Source: Hyphomicrobiaceae bacterium
GTDB taxonomy: Bacteria > Pseudomonadota > Alphaproteobacteria > Rhizobiales > Xanthobacteraceae
Length of the DNA stretch: 60,808 nucleotides
Assembly (NCBI GenBank): GCA_947472885.1
Contig: CANJBX010000019.1
Location: forward strand, 1 to 60,808
Direction: 5' to 3'
In this document: positions 8,394 to 17,531 of the stretch, piece after piece
How the letters are laid out: each line of letters starts with the position of its first letter
Position numbering within the stretch: position 1 is the first letter of the stretch
Translations under genes and position numbers: made by a program
The notes under the pieces: generated by a model
The model's input: only the letters and a program-made list of their open reading frames with translations
Database searches by the model: none
What the model was told of the DNA's origin: nothing

Positions 8394-9667
8394 CGACTGC
8401 CGACATTCTGACGATTGTTGCCGTCTTCATCTGCTTGCTGGTCTCGTTCCTGTTTTCGGGGAGCGAAACCGCGCTGACTGCGTCGTCGCGGGCCGCGATG
8501 ATGCGGCTCGAGAAGCATGGCAACCGCGATGCAGGTGTCGTCAATCGATTGCTGGCGCTGCGTGAGCAGCTCATCGGCGCACTGCTGATCGGCAATAACG
8601 TCGCGAATATCGCCGGTTCAACGCTGGCGACCGGGCTTTTTCTCGCATGGTTCGGCGATGTCGGCGTGATCTACGCCACTATCGTGATGACGGTGCTGGT
8701 CGTCGTGTTCTGTGAAGTGCTGCCGAAGACGGCGGCATTCAACGCGCCGGATCGTTTTGCGCTCGTCGTGGCGCGGCCGATGCGCAGCGTGGTCAAGCTG
8801 CTCGGTCCCGTGCTGACCTTCATCGAATGGATGGTGCGCAAGATGCTGGCCAGCGTCGGCTTCATCGTCGGCGAGAACCAGTCGATCCTGTCGGGCCATG
8901 AGGAGCTGCGCGGCACGGTCGATCTCCTGCATCAGGAAGGCAGCGTCGGCACGCACGACCGTAACATGCTCGGTGGATTGCTCGCTTTGCGCGATCTCAC
9001 CGTCGATGACGTGATGATCCACCGTACCGAGATGATCAGCTTCGATGTTGACGACCCGCCGGAGCTGATCGTCAACACCATCCTCAACGGCCCGGTCACG
9101 CGGGTGCCGCTGTGGCGCGGCTCGCCGGAAAACATCATCGGCATCGTCCATGCGCGTGACATCCTGCGCGGCATGCAGCAGGCCGGGGGCGACGCCACCA
9201 GGCTCGACCTTGCCGCGATTGCGATGCCGGCATGGTTCGTGCCGAATATTCGCCCGCTGTCGGAACAACTCGCTGCGTTCCGCCGGCGCAAGACGCCGTT
9301 TGCGGTTGTCGTTGACGAGTATGGCGTCGTGATGGGCGTCGTCACGCTGGAGGACATTCTGGAAGAGATTGTCGGCGACATTGCCGACGAACATGAAGTG
9401 GAACTGCCCGGCATGCGCCCGCAGCCCGACGGTTCCGTCAATGTCGATGGCGACGTGCCGATCCGCGATCTCAACCGCGCGCTTGACTGGCACCTGCCGG
9501 ACGAGGAAGCGACGACGATTGCCGGTCTGGTGATCCATGAGGCGCGCTCGATCCCGGAGCCGGGCCAGAGCTTCACGTTTCACGGATTCCGCTTCAACGT
9601 GCTGCGCAAGAGCCGCAATCGCATCACGGCGTTGCGCATCATGCCGCTGCGCAAGCCGGCGGCATAA
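8390..9667 (+). CDS. CNNM/CorC-family (HlyC/CorC) membrane protein
   Basis: A 425-residue integral membrane protein with three domains in order: a CNNM/DUF21 transmembrane domain (about 1-190, opening with ILTIVAVFICLLVSFLFSGSETAL), a pair of CBS domains (about 205-330, containing VDDVMIHRTEM and FAVVVDEYGVVMGVVTLEDILEEIVGD), and a C-terminal CorC/HlyC domain (about 345-420). Relatives are magnesium or cobalt efflux transporters, often misnamed hemolysins. It sits at the end of the aroK-aroB operon with a four-base overlap, an arrangement I believe is common in Bradyrhizobium relatives. Ion specificity cannot be read from the sequence. Confidence 0.9.
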   Translation: MTTADILTIVAVFICLLVSFLFSGSETALTASSRAAMMRLEKHGNRDAGVVNRLLALREQLIGALLIGNNVANIAGSTLATGLFLAWFGDVGVIYATIVMTVLVVVFCEVLPKTAAFNAPDRFALVVARPMRSVVKLLGPVLTFIEWMVRKMLASVGFIVGENQSILSGHEELRGTVDLLHQEGSVGTHDRNMLGGLLALRDLTVDDVMIHRTEMISFDVDDPPELIVNTILNGPVTRVPLWRGSPENIIGIVHARDILRGMQQAGGDATRLDLAAIAMPAWFVPNIRPLSEQLAAFRRRKTPFAVVVDEYGVVMGVVTLEDILEEIVGDIADEHEVELPGMRPQPDGSVNVDGDVPIRDLNRALDWHLPDEEATTIAGLVIHEARSIPEPGQSFTFHGFRFNVLRKSRNRITALRIMPLRKPAA

Positions 9668-9689
9668 TCCTTGAGTTTACCGCCTCAAT

Positions 9690-9965
9690 TTATCTGGGGG
9701 CTTCCGCCGGCGTATTGGCGTGAATGGCCAATGCGTGGATGGCGTCGCGCAGTTCCACGGCAAGAAGCTCATTGATCATGCGATGGCGTTCGATGCGGCT
9801 CTTGCCATTGAACGCTTCCGACACGATATGCACACGGAAGTGGCTCTCGCCGTTCGGTGTATGGCCGCCATGGCCCGCGTGCAGGTGTGACTCGTTGACG
9901 ATATCGAGGCTTTGCGGCGCGAACGCCGCATTCAATTTTCCCGTAAGGGTGTCGGATATGGCCAT
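9690..9965 (-). CDS. BolA-family protein
   Basis: A 91-residue BolA-like protein. The family works with monothiol glutaredoxins in iron-sulfur cluster handling and iron regulation. Diagnostic parts: ESHLHAGH near residue 30, ESHFRVHIVSEAF, the helix-turn-helix-like RIERHRMINELLAVEL, and the end IHALAIHA. The histidines of the SHLHAGH and RHR segments are candidate cluster ligands. I chose the ATG at 9965 (MAISDTLTGKL) in preference to one at 10001 because it matches the family N-terminus. It converges with the CorC-like gene. Confidence 0.9.
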   Translation of the reverse strand: MAISDTLTGKLNAAFAPQSLDIVNESHLHAGHGGHTPNGESHFRVHIVSEAFNGKSRIERHRMINELLAVELRDAIHALAIHANTPAEAPR

Positions 9966-10181
9966 GCCACTCGCATAGCGGTGCGCGTGGGCGGGCGTCA
10001 ATATCCGGCAAGGTGTCTGTTAAGCTCTTGCGGTCATGCTGGCGTCAAATTTGGCCGGTTTTACCTTCCATCGCCGCGTAGAGAAGTCCTAGATCAAGGC
10101 GCCGTGTGTAAATTCAGGATTTCCAAAAATAAAAATTCCGCGCTTGCGGTGCGGCGCTGTAATTTCGCATAATGGCCGGTC

Positions 10182-10796
10182 ATGAAATTAAACTCGTCCA
10201 TCTTCGATAGTATCCGCGTCAAGCCGTCCAAGGACCGCCGCCGCAAGGCCGACCAGCCGCGCTGTGAAAAGCCCGGCTGCGACAACGCCGCGACCAACAA
10301 GGCACCCAAGAACCAGGGCCGTGAAAACGACTACTGGCACTTCTGCGTCGAACACACGCGCGAGTACAATCACTCGTACAATTTCTTCAAGGACATGAGC
10401 GTCGATGACGTCGCAAAGTATCAGGCCGACGCGCGGACTGGCCATCGTCCGACCTGGAAGCTGGGCGAGCGTGGTGCCAGCGGCCGCAAGCCCGGCACCG
10501 GCAAGGCTCGCCGCAGCTCCGCGCCGGGCGGCGCCGACGATCCGTTCGGCGTGTTCGGCGAGGCGGGCGGCAGCGCCAAGGAACAACCCAACCGCACCGT
10601 CCACAATGCGGCCCGCAAGGCGTTCGACCAGCTCGGTCTGGACGACAATGCAGGCAAGGTCGAGATCAAAGCCAAGTTCAAGGAGCTGGTAAAACGTCAC
10701 CACCCCGATCTGAATGGTGGCGACCGCTCTCTGGAGGACCGGCTGCGCGAGATCATCACGGCCTATAACTATTTGAAATCAGCAGGATATTGCTGA
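10182..10796 (+). CDS. J-domain (DnaJ-like) protein
   Basis: A 204-residue protein with a J domain at its C-terminus (about 145-204), including the diagnostic HHPDLNGGD that would stimulate DnaK. The N-terminal half has a small cysteine-containing segment (CEKPGCDNAATNKAPK then FCVEHTREYN) that could bind zinc, followed by a conserved YNFFKDMS stretch and a low-complexity Gly/Arg/Ala linker. This N-terminal cysteine motif plus C-terminal J domain layout is seen in alphaproteobacterial proteins encoded beside bolA and cobS. The client is unknown; a chaperone role for the neighbouring CobS/CobT complex would be speculation. Confidence 0.8.
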   Translation: MKLNSSIFDSIRVKPSKDRRRKADQPRCEKPGCDNAATNKAPKNQGRENDYWHFCVEHTREYNHSYNFFKDMSVDDVAKYQADARTGHRPTWKLGERGASGRKPGTGKARRSSAPGGADDPFGVFGEAGGSAKEQPNRTVHNAARKAFDQLGLDDNAGKVEIKAKFKELVKRHHPDLNGGDRSLEDRLREIITAYNYLKSAGYC

Positions 10797-11013
10797 TTTT
10801 GGCGGTGTCTTTCGCCGCCCGTGAGGTTTCTGCTAGGTTGTCGCCGATATCCGCCCCGCTTAGCGCAATGCGATTCGCGTTTCGGACGATTTGGTAAGTC
10901 CGGCCGTTCGAATTTCGCATGCGTTGTTGGCGGCGGGACGCTTAGTATTTGGCACGCGGTTCGTATCTCTCCGGGCACCCCAGGCCTGGTCGCGGCACCG
11001 CCGAGGAGGATTA

Positions 11014-12000
11014 ATGGCTACCGCAACTGCGCCTGTCGCCGGCATGCCCGACATGAAAGTGTCGGTCCGCCAGTTGTTCGGAATCGACAGCGACATGGAG
11101 GTGCCGGCCTATTCCAAGCCGTCCGAGCACGTGCCTGACACTGATTCCGATTACCGCTTTGACCGTTCGACGACGCTTGCCGTCCTCGCGGGATTCTCGC
11201 GCAACCGCCGCGTCATCGTCACGGGTTATCACGGCACCGGCAAGTCGACTCACATCGAGCAAGTCGCATCGCGACTGAACTGGCCGATGGTGCGCGTCAA
11301 TCTTGATAGCCACATCAGCCGTATCGACCTCATTGGCAAGGACGCCATCGTCATCAAGGACGGCCAGCAGGTCACGGAATTCCGGGACGGTATTCTGCCT
11401 TGGGCGTATCAGAACAACGTCGCGCTGTGCTTCGACGAATACGACGCGGGCCGTCCAGACGTTATGTTCGTCATCCAGCGCGTCCTGGAGTCCTCTGGCC
11501 GTCTGACCCTGCTTGACCAGAGCCGCGTGATCCAGCCGCACCCGGCATTCCGGCTTTTCGCGACCGCCAACACCATCGGCCTCGGCGATACCTCCGGCCT
11601 CTACCATGGCGTCCAGCAGATCAACCAGGCGCAGATGGATCGCTGGTCCATCGTGACCACGCTGAACTACCTGCCGCATGACAACGAAGTCGAAATCGTG
11701 CTCGCCAAGGCGAAGCATTACCGCGACGACAAGGGCCGCGACATCGTCTCCAAGATGGTGCGCGTGGCGGACCTGACGCGCAACGCGTTCATGAACGGCG
11801 ACATCTCGACCGTCATGAGCCCGCGCACGGTCATCACCTGGGCGGAAAACGCCGATATCTTCAAGGAAATCGGCTTCGCATTCCGCGTCACGTTCCTCAA
11901 CAAGTGCGACGAACTCGAGCGTCCGATTGTTGCGGAATTCTTCCAGCGCTGCTTCGGACAGGAATTGCCGGAGAGCGCGGTCAATGTCGTGTTGAGCTGA
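11014..12000 (+). CDS. cobS: Cobaltochelatase subunit CobS
   Basis: AAA+ ATPase subunit of the aerobic cobaltochelatase, which with CobT forms the chaperone complex that helps CobN insert cobalt into hydrogenobyrinic acid a,c-diamide for vitamin B12. Walker A is GYHGTGKST (71-79), Walker [12 protein letters not shown] (about 136-145), and a sensor-type FATANTIG follows. The start at 11014 is well supported by the Shine-Dalgarno GAGGAGGA at 11003-11010; an open frame reaches back to 10891 but without conserved residues. cobT follows, separated by a palindromic element. cobN is not in the window. Confidence 0.96.
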   Translation: MATATAPVAGMPDMKVSVRQLFGIDSDMEVPAYSKPSEHVPDTDSDYRFDRSTTLAVLAGFSRNRRVIVTGYHGTGKSTHIEQVASRLNWPMVRVNLDSHISRIDLIGKDAIVIKDGQQVTEFRDGILPWAYQNNVALCFDEYDAGRPDVMFVIQRVLESSGRLTLLDQSRVIQPHPAFRLFATANTIGLGDTSGLYHGVQQINQAQMDRWSIVTTLNYLPHDNEVEIVLAKAKHYRDDKGRDIVSKMVRVADLTRNAFMNGDISTVMSPRTVITWAENADIFKEIGFAFRVTFLNKCDELERPIVAEFFQRCFGQELPESAVNVVLS

Positions 12001-12012
12001 TCTTTCTTTCTT

Positions 12013-12151
12013 CCCTCTCCCCTTGTGGGAGAGGGTGGAGGCGAGCGAAGCGAGCGGCCGGGTGAGGGGTTTTCGTTCCGTAATAGAACCCCTCACCCGG
12101 TCGATCCTCGCAAGGCTCGGACCGACCACCCTCTCCCACAAGGGGAGAGGG
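12013..12151. repeat. Palindromic element, family A (copy 1), between cobS and cobT
   Basis: About 139 bp built as two arms, each itself a hairpin (CCCTCTCCCC ... GGGAGAGGG), with an inner inverted pair GGGTGAGGGG/CCCCTCACCC. The whole is a large imperfect palindrome. Related copies are at 38891-39012 and 50532-50656, and half an arm at 57182-57205. Copies of this type are widespread between genes in Bradyrhizobium-like genomes. Here it sits inside a probable operon, where the RNA fold could separate cobS and cobT expression levels. Confidence 0.9.
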
Positions 12152-12178
12152 TAAAACCGAGCAAGTGGCACGACGTAG

Positions 12179-14074
12179 ATGTCCTCCAACATCAAGCCCA
12201 AGACCTTACCTAAGGAATCACCGAACGAGCCGTTCAAGCGCGCCATCAGCGGCTGCCTGCGCGCCATTGCGCGTGCGCCGGAGCTTGAGGTTGCGTTCGC
12301 TGCCGAACGTCCCGGTGTTGCCGGCGGCAAGGTTCGGCTGCCGGAACCTGCACGCAAGATGACGCGCGAGGATGTTGCCATCGTGCGCGGTCACGCGGAT
12401 TCGATTGCGCTGCGCATGGCGTGTCATGACGCCAATCTTCACCGCAAGCTGACGCCGGGCAGCCAGCAGGGTCGCGCCGTATTCGAAGCCGTCGAGCAGG
12501 CGCGCGTCGAGGCCATCGGCGCACGCCGGATGGAAGGCGTCGCCAAGAATCTTACCGCGATGCTCGACGACCGTTTTCACCGCAGTAAATTCGATGAAGT
12601 CACCGACCGCGCCGACGCGCCAATCGAGGAAGCGCTGGCGATGATGGTGCGTGAGCGCCTGACAGGTCTTGCGCCGCCGAAGGCCGCCAGGAAGGTCGTC
12701 GATATCTGGCGCAGCTACATCGAGGAACGCGCCGGCCGCGCGCTTGACCGCATGGAAGATCTCGTCGAGGACCAGCGCAAGTTCGGCGATGTCGTCCATG
12801 ATCTGCTGGAACAGCTCGAAATGGGTGACGAGCGGCCATCCGACGATGACGACTCGAGCGAGGAAGACGAGGGGCAGGACGGTCAGGACGAACAGGGCCA
12901 GGAGGGCGAGGCTTCGGAGACCGACGATTCCGAAAACTCAAGCTCCGAGGATGCGCAGGCGTCCGCCGACGACATGCCCGAGAGCGCCGAGGAATCCGCC
13001 GATGCGCCGGCCTCCGACATGCCCGAAGACAGCGACATGGGCGACTCGGATTCATCCGCCGAGCCGTGGCGTCCGCGTTCGCAGGGCGCCAACGAGCCGC
13101 GCGCACCGGAATACAAGGCGTTCAACGGCAAGTTTGACGAGACCATCGGCGCGGAAGACCTCTGCGAGCCGGAAGAACTCGACCGTCTGCGTGGTTATCT
13201 CGACAAGCAGCTTGCCAATTTGCAGGGCGTCGTGGCCCGGCTTGCCAATCGTTTGCAGCGCCGCCTGATGGCGCAGCAGAACCGCTCATGGGATTTCGAT
13301 CTCGAAGAGGGCGTCCTCGATCCGGCGCGTCTGACGCGCGTCATCATCGATCCGATGCACGCGCTGTCGTTCAAGTGGGAGAAGGACACGGACTTCCGCG
13401 ATACGGTCGTCACGCTGCTGCTCGACAATTCGGGCTCGATGCGCGGCCGTCCGATTACCGTTGCCGCGACCTGTGCCGACATTCTGGCGCGCACCCTGGA
13501 ACGCTGCGGCGTGAAGGTCGAAATCCTTGGCTTCACGACGCGGGCGTGGAAGGGCGGACAGTCGCGTGAGACGTGGCTTGCCGCTGGCAAGCCCGCCAAT
13601 CCGGGCCGCCTCAACGACCTGCGCCATATCATCTATAAGTCGGCCGACGCGCCGTGGCGGCGTGCTCGTAAGAACCTTGGCCTGATGATGCGTGAAGGCC
13701 TGCTCAAGGAAAACATTGACGGCGAGGCGCTCGACTGGGCGCACAAGCGGCTGCTGGCGCGCCCCGAACAGCGCAAGATCCTGATGATGATTTCGGACGG
13801 CGCGCCGGTCGATGACTCCACACTGTCGGTCAATCCAGGCAACTATCTCGAGCGTCACCTGCGCTGGATCATCGAGGAGATCGAGCAGCGTTCGCCGGTC
13901 GAATTGATCGCCATCGGCATCGGCCATGACGTGACGCGCTACTATCAGCGTGCGGTGACGATCGTGGACGCCGAAGAACTCGGCGGCGCGATGACCGACA
14001 AACTCGCGGAATTGTTCGATGACAAGGCGCCCGCGTCGCGTCATCCTGCGGGCCACCGGCGCCGGCTGCATTGA
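12179..14074 (+). CDS. cobT: Cobaltochelatase subunit CobT
   Basis: Partner of CobS in cobalt insertion for aerobic cobalamin synthesis. The 631-residue protein has an N-terminal conserved helical region (about 15-215), a strikingly acidic low-complexity linker (about 214-296, rich in Asp, Glu and Ser), and a C-terminal von Willebrand A domain whose metal motif DNSGS is at 416-420. This is the usual CobT layout and length. The linker probably varies freely between species. The last dozen residues ([12 protein letters not shown]) are basic and look unlike the usual end. The stop overlaps a possible TTG start of the next gene. Confidence 0.95.
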   Translation: MSSNIKPKTLPKESPNEPFKRAISGCLRAIARAPELEVAFAAERPGVAGGKVRLPEPARKMTREDVAIVRGHADSIALRMACHDANLHRKLTPGSQQGRAVFEAVEQARVEAIGARRMEGVAKNLTAMLDDRFHRSKFDEVTDRADAPIEEALAMMVRERLTGLAPPKAARKVVDIWRSYIEERAGRALDRMEDLVEDQRKFGDVVHDLLEQLEMGDERPSDDDDSSEEDEGQDGQDEQGQEGEASETDDSENSSSEDAQASADDMPESAEESADAPASDMPEDSDMGDSDSSAEPWRPRSQGANEPRAPEYKAFNGKFDETIGAEDLCEPEELDRLRGYLDKQLANLQGVVARLANRLQRRLMAQQNRSWDFDLEEGVLDPARLTRVIIDPMHALSFKWEKDTDFRDTVVTLLLDNSGSMRGRPITVAATCADILARTLERCGVKVEILGFTTRAWKGGQSRETWLAAGKPANPGRLNDLRHIIYKSADAPWRRARKNLGLMMREGLLKENIDGEALDWAHKRLLARPEQRKILMMISDGAPVDDSTLSVNPGNYLERHLRWIIEEIEQRSPVELIAIGIGHDVTRYYQRAVTIVDAEELGGAMTDKLAELFDDKAPASRHPAGHRRRLH

Positions 14075-14100
14075 GCATTACTCCCAAGAGTTATACCGGC

Positions 14101-15135
14101 ATGCGCTGTACCGTTCCGCCGATCCGCAACGCGATAATGACTATCGCCATCGCCTGTTCACTTGGCGCTGTGCCCGCGCTGGCGCAGAAGCCCGCCGTTG
14201 ACGGTCCGCTGCGCATCGTGATCACGGCACGTCCGATTGAATCCTTCGACGCGCGCGACGTAACGCGGCGGCGGTTCGGCGCGCTGGAGTTTCGTGGCGG
14301 ACTTGAACTGACGTCCACCTATCGCGACTTCGGCGGCATTTCCGGCCTTCGCATCATGCCCGATGGCGAGCGCTTCGTCGGCGCATCGGATCGCGCACGC
14401 TGGCTGCGCGGGCGCATCGTTTACAAGGAAGGCCGGCCGGTCGGTATCGCCGACGCCGAGATGGCGCCGATGCTCGGGCCTGACGGCAAGCCGCTCACCG
14501 AGCGCAAGTGGTATGATACCGAGTCCATTGCCGACGACGGCGCTGGAAACCTTTATGTCGGCATCGAGCGCGTCAACCGCATCGTGAAATACGACTATGC
14601 CCGTCACGGCTTCATGGCGCGGGGCCAGCCGATTGCGCTGCCGCCGGATATCGCAACGCTGCCGAAAAATCAGGGCCTCGAATGCCTCGCGGTCATTCCA
14701 AAGAGCATGACCGGCGCTGGCACGCTGATTGCGATTTCCGAACGCGGGCTCGATGCCGGCGGCAACATCAAGGGCTACCTGATCGGCGGCCCGTCGCCGG
14801 GCGCTTTCTCGGTGCGGCGCTTTGACGATTTCGATGTCACCGATTGTATCGTCGCGCCGAACGGCGACCTGATGCTGCTCGAACGCAAGTTTTCGTGGAC
14901 GGCGGGTGTCGGCATGCGGCTGCGGCGTACTGCCCTATCTGGCGTCACGCCAAACGCAGTCGTGGATGGCAAGGTGCTGATCGACGCAGACATGGGCTTC
15001 CAGATCGACAACATGGAAGGGCTCGCCGTTCACCGCGACAAGAGCGGCGACATCGTGCTGACGATGATCTCGGACGACAATTTCTCGATGCTGCAGCGGA
15101 CACTCCTGCTGCAATTCACGCTGGTTGCTGAATAG
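14101..15135 (+). CDS. Secreted esterase-like activity of phytase family protein
   Basis: A protein of about 344 residues in the 'esterase-like activity of phytase' family, a beta-propeller-like fold named after domain content. Recognised segments are FGGISGLRIMPDGERFVGASDRA, WYDTESIADDGAGNLYVGIERVNRI, and QIDNMEGLAVHRD near the end. A signal peptide is visible in MTIAIACSLGAVPALAQ, so it should be periplasmic. The start is uncertain: ATG at 14101 or 14137, or a TTG at 14071 that overlaps the cobT stop. It probably rides on the cobST transcript and is followed by a bidirectional terminator. No substrate can be inferred. Confidence 0.8.
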   Translation: MRCTVPPIRNAIMTIAIACSLGAVPALAQKPAVDGPLRIVITARPIESFDARDVTRRRFGALEFRGGLELTSTYRDFGGISGLRIMPDGERFVGASDRARWLRGRIVYKEGRPVGIADAEMAPMLGPDGKPLTERKWYDTESIADDGAGNLYVGIERVNRIVKYDYARHGFMARGQPIALPPDIATLPKNQGLECLAVIPKSMTGAGTLIAISERGLDAGGNIKGYLIGGPSPGAFSVRRFDDFDVTDCIVAPNGDLMLLERKFSWTAGVGMRLRRTALSGVTPNAVVDGKVLIDADMGFQIDNMEGLAVHRDKSGDIVLTMISDDNFSMLQRTLLLQFTLVAE

Positions 15136-15180
15136 CACCCGGCGTCAGGTTGCCTCGCCTTGACAAGTCTTTCCAAAAAC

Positions 15181-15208
15181 AAAAAGGCCGGGTCATGCCC
15201 GGCCTTTT
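15181..15208. terminator. Bidirectional rho-independent terminator
   Basis: AAAAAGGCCGGG/CCCGGCCTTTT around a short loop. It stands between the converging phytase-like gene and rpmB and has A/T runs on both sides, so it can stop both transcripts. Confidence 0.85.
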
Positions 15209-15233
15209 CAAAATTCAAAATCGAAAGCCGCGA

Positions 15234-15536
15234 TTATGCGCTGGCCTTCTCGCCACTGGCTTTCGCCTTGGCGATCTTGCGCTTGATTTCGAGCGCCTTG
15301 AGCGACAGGTCGGTATCCTTGGCCTTGACCAGGAATGCGTCGAGCCCGCCGCGGTGATCGACCGACTTCAGGCCGTTCGCGGAAACCTTCAGGCGCACCG
15401 AGCGGCCGAGCGCGTCGGACATCAGGGTCACGTTGAACAGGTTCGGCAGGAATCGCCGTTTGGTCTTGATATTCGAGTGGCTGACGGTGTGGCCCGACAT
15501 GGGGCCTTTGCCGGTCAAATCGCAACGTCGCGACAT
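15234..15536 (-). CDS. rpmB: 50S ribosomal protein L28
   Basis: Large-subunit ribosomal protein, 100 residues. It starts [22 protein letters not shown], the standard L28 opening in alphaproteobacteria, and continues with [12 protein letters not shown] and [16 protein letters not shown]-like segments. The ATG at 15536 fits this N-terminus; the frame stays open upstream to 15665 without conservation. The tail [14 protein letters not shown] is typical for the order. No paired zinc cysteines are seen, so this looks like the zinc-independent form. It is monocistronic. Confidence 0.97.
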   Translation of the reverse strand: MSRRCDLTGKGPMSGHTVSHSNIKTKRRFLPNLFNVTLMSDALGRSVRLKVSANGLKSVDHRGGLDAFLVKAKDTDLSLKALEIKRKIAKAKASGEKASA

Positions 15537-15724
15537 GGAAACCTCAAAATTCGTTGAAAAACGGCTGCTAAACCAAGAGTACCCTGCCGGCCGATGCCGG
15601 TGGGGCGCAAAACAGCCTGCTGTTTTGGACCGCGGACCTATAGTGACCGGGGCCGAAAGCGTCAAGGCTTAAGGGGTTCGGAGGGTAAAATGCCTGTTCG
15701 GGGCTTCTTTTAGGTCGCCAGCGG

Positions 15725-16096
15725 TCAGCCCAGGACGCTCACAAGGCCGCCCGAACTCGACGACGCGGCGAACATATTTGCCGAGGCGGCATACTTGATG
15801 TTGGCGATCGAGGCTGCTGACAGGCTGGGTGTCGATGTCGGGGCCTTGTAGCCGGTATCGCCGCCCAAGGTTGTCGCCGTCTTTTTTTGGATGCGGGTCA
15901 GGGCAGTTTGCAACGCAAGCGCGGCCGTGCCGCTGATGGTGTTGTTGACGGCGGTGCTGAAGGCGGAATTGAATGTGTCGGACGCAGACGTCGCCTCCGA
16001 GACGCCTTGGGAGCGCCGTGCGCTCCAAGACTGCATCTCGTCGTACATCGACTGTTGTGGCAGCCAGTTGAAACTGGTTCCAGTGATCGATGACAT
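15725..16096 (-). CDS. Hypothetical Ser/Ala/Thr-rich protein
   Basis: A 123-residue protein that I do not recognise. It has no signal peptide or membrane helix. The central part (SDTFNSAFSTAVNNTISG, then TAALALQTALTRIQKK) predicts amphipathic helix, and the C-terminal part is rich in Ser, Ala and Gly. The composition and helix pattern recall flagellin or other secreted structural proteins, but that is only a resemblance. The ATG at 16096 (MSSITGTSFNW) is chosen because the longer frame up to 16246 reads as random sequence. It sits between rpmB and a DUF3108 gene. Confidence 0.5.
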   Translation of the reverse strand: MSSITGTSFNWLPQQSMYDEMQSWSARRSQGVSEATSASDTFNSAFSTAVNNTISGTAALALQTALTRIQKKTATTLGGDTGYKAPTSTPSLSAASIANIKYAASANMFAASSSSGGLVSVLG

Positions 16097-16338
16097 GCGG
16101 GTATCGACAGTCCTGCCGGAGGCGGAATCCCCCATCGGGCAGTCTGGCCTCAGATCGTTAACGGGAGGTAACCAATCGCCGCTCTGGTTCGCCCTCTTAC
16201 GGTAATAAATGCGCGGGCTCCCGCATCCGAAGGGGCGAATCCGCATCGAATCTTGCTAGGTTCCCGCCCGCTCCGCCGGATCACATAATCGACGTATTCG
16301 CCGGTGAAACAGAGTTCCGTCGCCGAGACAGATCCGCC

Positions 16339-17193
16339 ATGCCCCGTTTGTTGAATCATTGTGCCGCTCTGGCTGTTCTGGCCTTGCTCGCACTTCTGCC
16401 GCCAGCCGCGCCTGCCGCTGCACAAGGCAAGGTCGATGCGCGCTATACGGCGTCGCTCGCCGGCGTTCCGGTTGGCAAGGGCGGCTGGGTTATCGAAATC
16501 GGCGACGATCAATACAAGTCCGCGACCAGCGGCGTGACCACCGGCCTGCTGCGCGTATTCGCCAGCGGCGAGGGTTCCGGCATCGCGCGTGGCTATGTCA
16601 GCAATGGCACGCTCATTCCATCGGCCTACGCGGCGAGCATCACCGCCGACAAGAAAACCGAAGAAATGCGGATGACCATCGTCGGCGGCGTCATCAAGGA
16701 CCTGTCGGTTGAGCCGCCGCTGCCGCCGCATCCCGAGCGTATCGTTGTGACGGACGCCCATCGCAAGGGCATCACCGACCCGCTGACGGCTTCACTCATG
16801 CGGGTGCCGGGCACCGGAAATCCGGTGTCGCCGGAAGCCTGCAACAACCGCACGACCGCGATCTTCGATGGCCGCATGCGCTACGACCTCACCGTCGCCT
16901 ACAAGCGCATGGAAGAGGTGAAGTCCGACAAGGGCTATGCCGGTCCGGCGGTCGTCTGCGCGGTCTATTTCAACCCGGTAGCGGGTTACATTCCGGGCCG
17001 CGCCACGATCAAATACCTGACGGCGCAGCGCGACATGGAAGTGGTCCTGGTGCCGATTGCCGGCACGCGCATCCTGGCGCCGTTCCGCGTCGCAATCCCG
17101 ACGCCGCTCGGCACTGCCGCATTGCAGGCAACGCAGTTCATCACTGCCGCGCAGCCGCCGCGCCCGACGCCGACCAGCCTCAAGGGCCAGTAG
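16339..17193 (+). CDS. Exported DUF3108-domain protein
   Basis: A 284-residue protein with a clear signal peptide (LALLALLPPAAPAAAQ, cleavage near residue 29). The mature protein matches DUF3108, a beta-rich periplasmic or outer-membrane-associated family: YTASLAGVPVGKGGW early, a middle SGVTTGLLRVFASGEG, and KSDKGYAGPAVVCAVYFNPVAGY later. The tail is proline-rich. The gene lies between rpmB and the helicase gene, an order I believe recurs in Bradyrhizobium relatives. No function is established; the family may act in envelope or polysaccharide assembly. Confidence 0.75.
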   Translation: MPRLLNHCAALAVLALLALLPPAAPAAAQGKVDARYTASLAGVPVGKGGWVIEIGDDQYKSATSGVTTGLLRVFASGEGSGIARGYVSNGTLIPSAYAASITADKKTEEMRMTIVGGVIKDLSVEPPLPPHPERIVVTDAHRKGITDPLTASLMRVPGTGNPVSPEACNNRTTAIFDGRMRYDLTVAYKRMEEVKSDKGYAGPAVVCAVYFNPVAGYIPGRATIKYLTAQRDMEVVLVPIAGTRILAPFRVAIPTPLGTAALQATQFITAAQPPRPTPTSLKGQ

Positions 17194-17531
17194 CGGCCGC
17201 CACACTTGCGTTGCCGTCTCGCTGCCATTTGCGATCCCGCCGGACGCTGCGCGCGCTGCTTTGACGCCCACTTCCGTCTTGACTCTCTGCCGGTCTGGAG
17301 TCCTTGCGCATTTTAATAAATGGAGCGCAATGAAAGCCCGAAAAAGCCATTACAACACTCGATCTGGTGGCTATACCGGCAGCGGTAACGACATATCGCC
17401 GTGAACGAAGGCGGATGCCTTTGGAGTCAGCGATTCGGGCGCGATTCGTTCCAGACTCGTTCCAACAAGTTACCTCCGCGTGACTTGTGGCCTGCGACTT
17501 GTCACATTGTGAAACAGGACAGCAGCGCCGA

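Noticed and set aside
10797-11013. A cobalamin riboswitch ahead of cobS
   Set aside because: I looked for the B12-box consensus and saw no convincing match; the gap carries only the cobS ribosome site.
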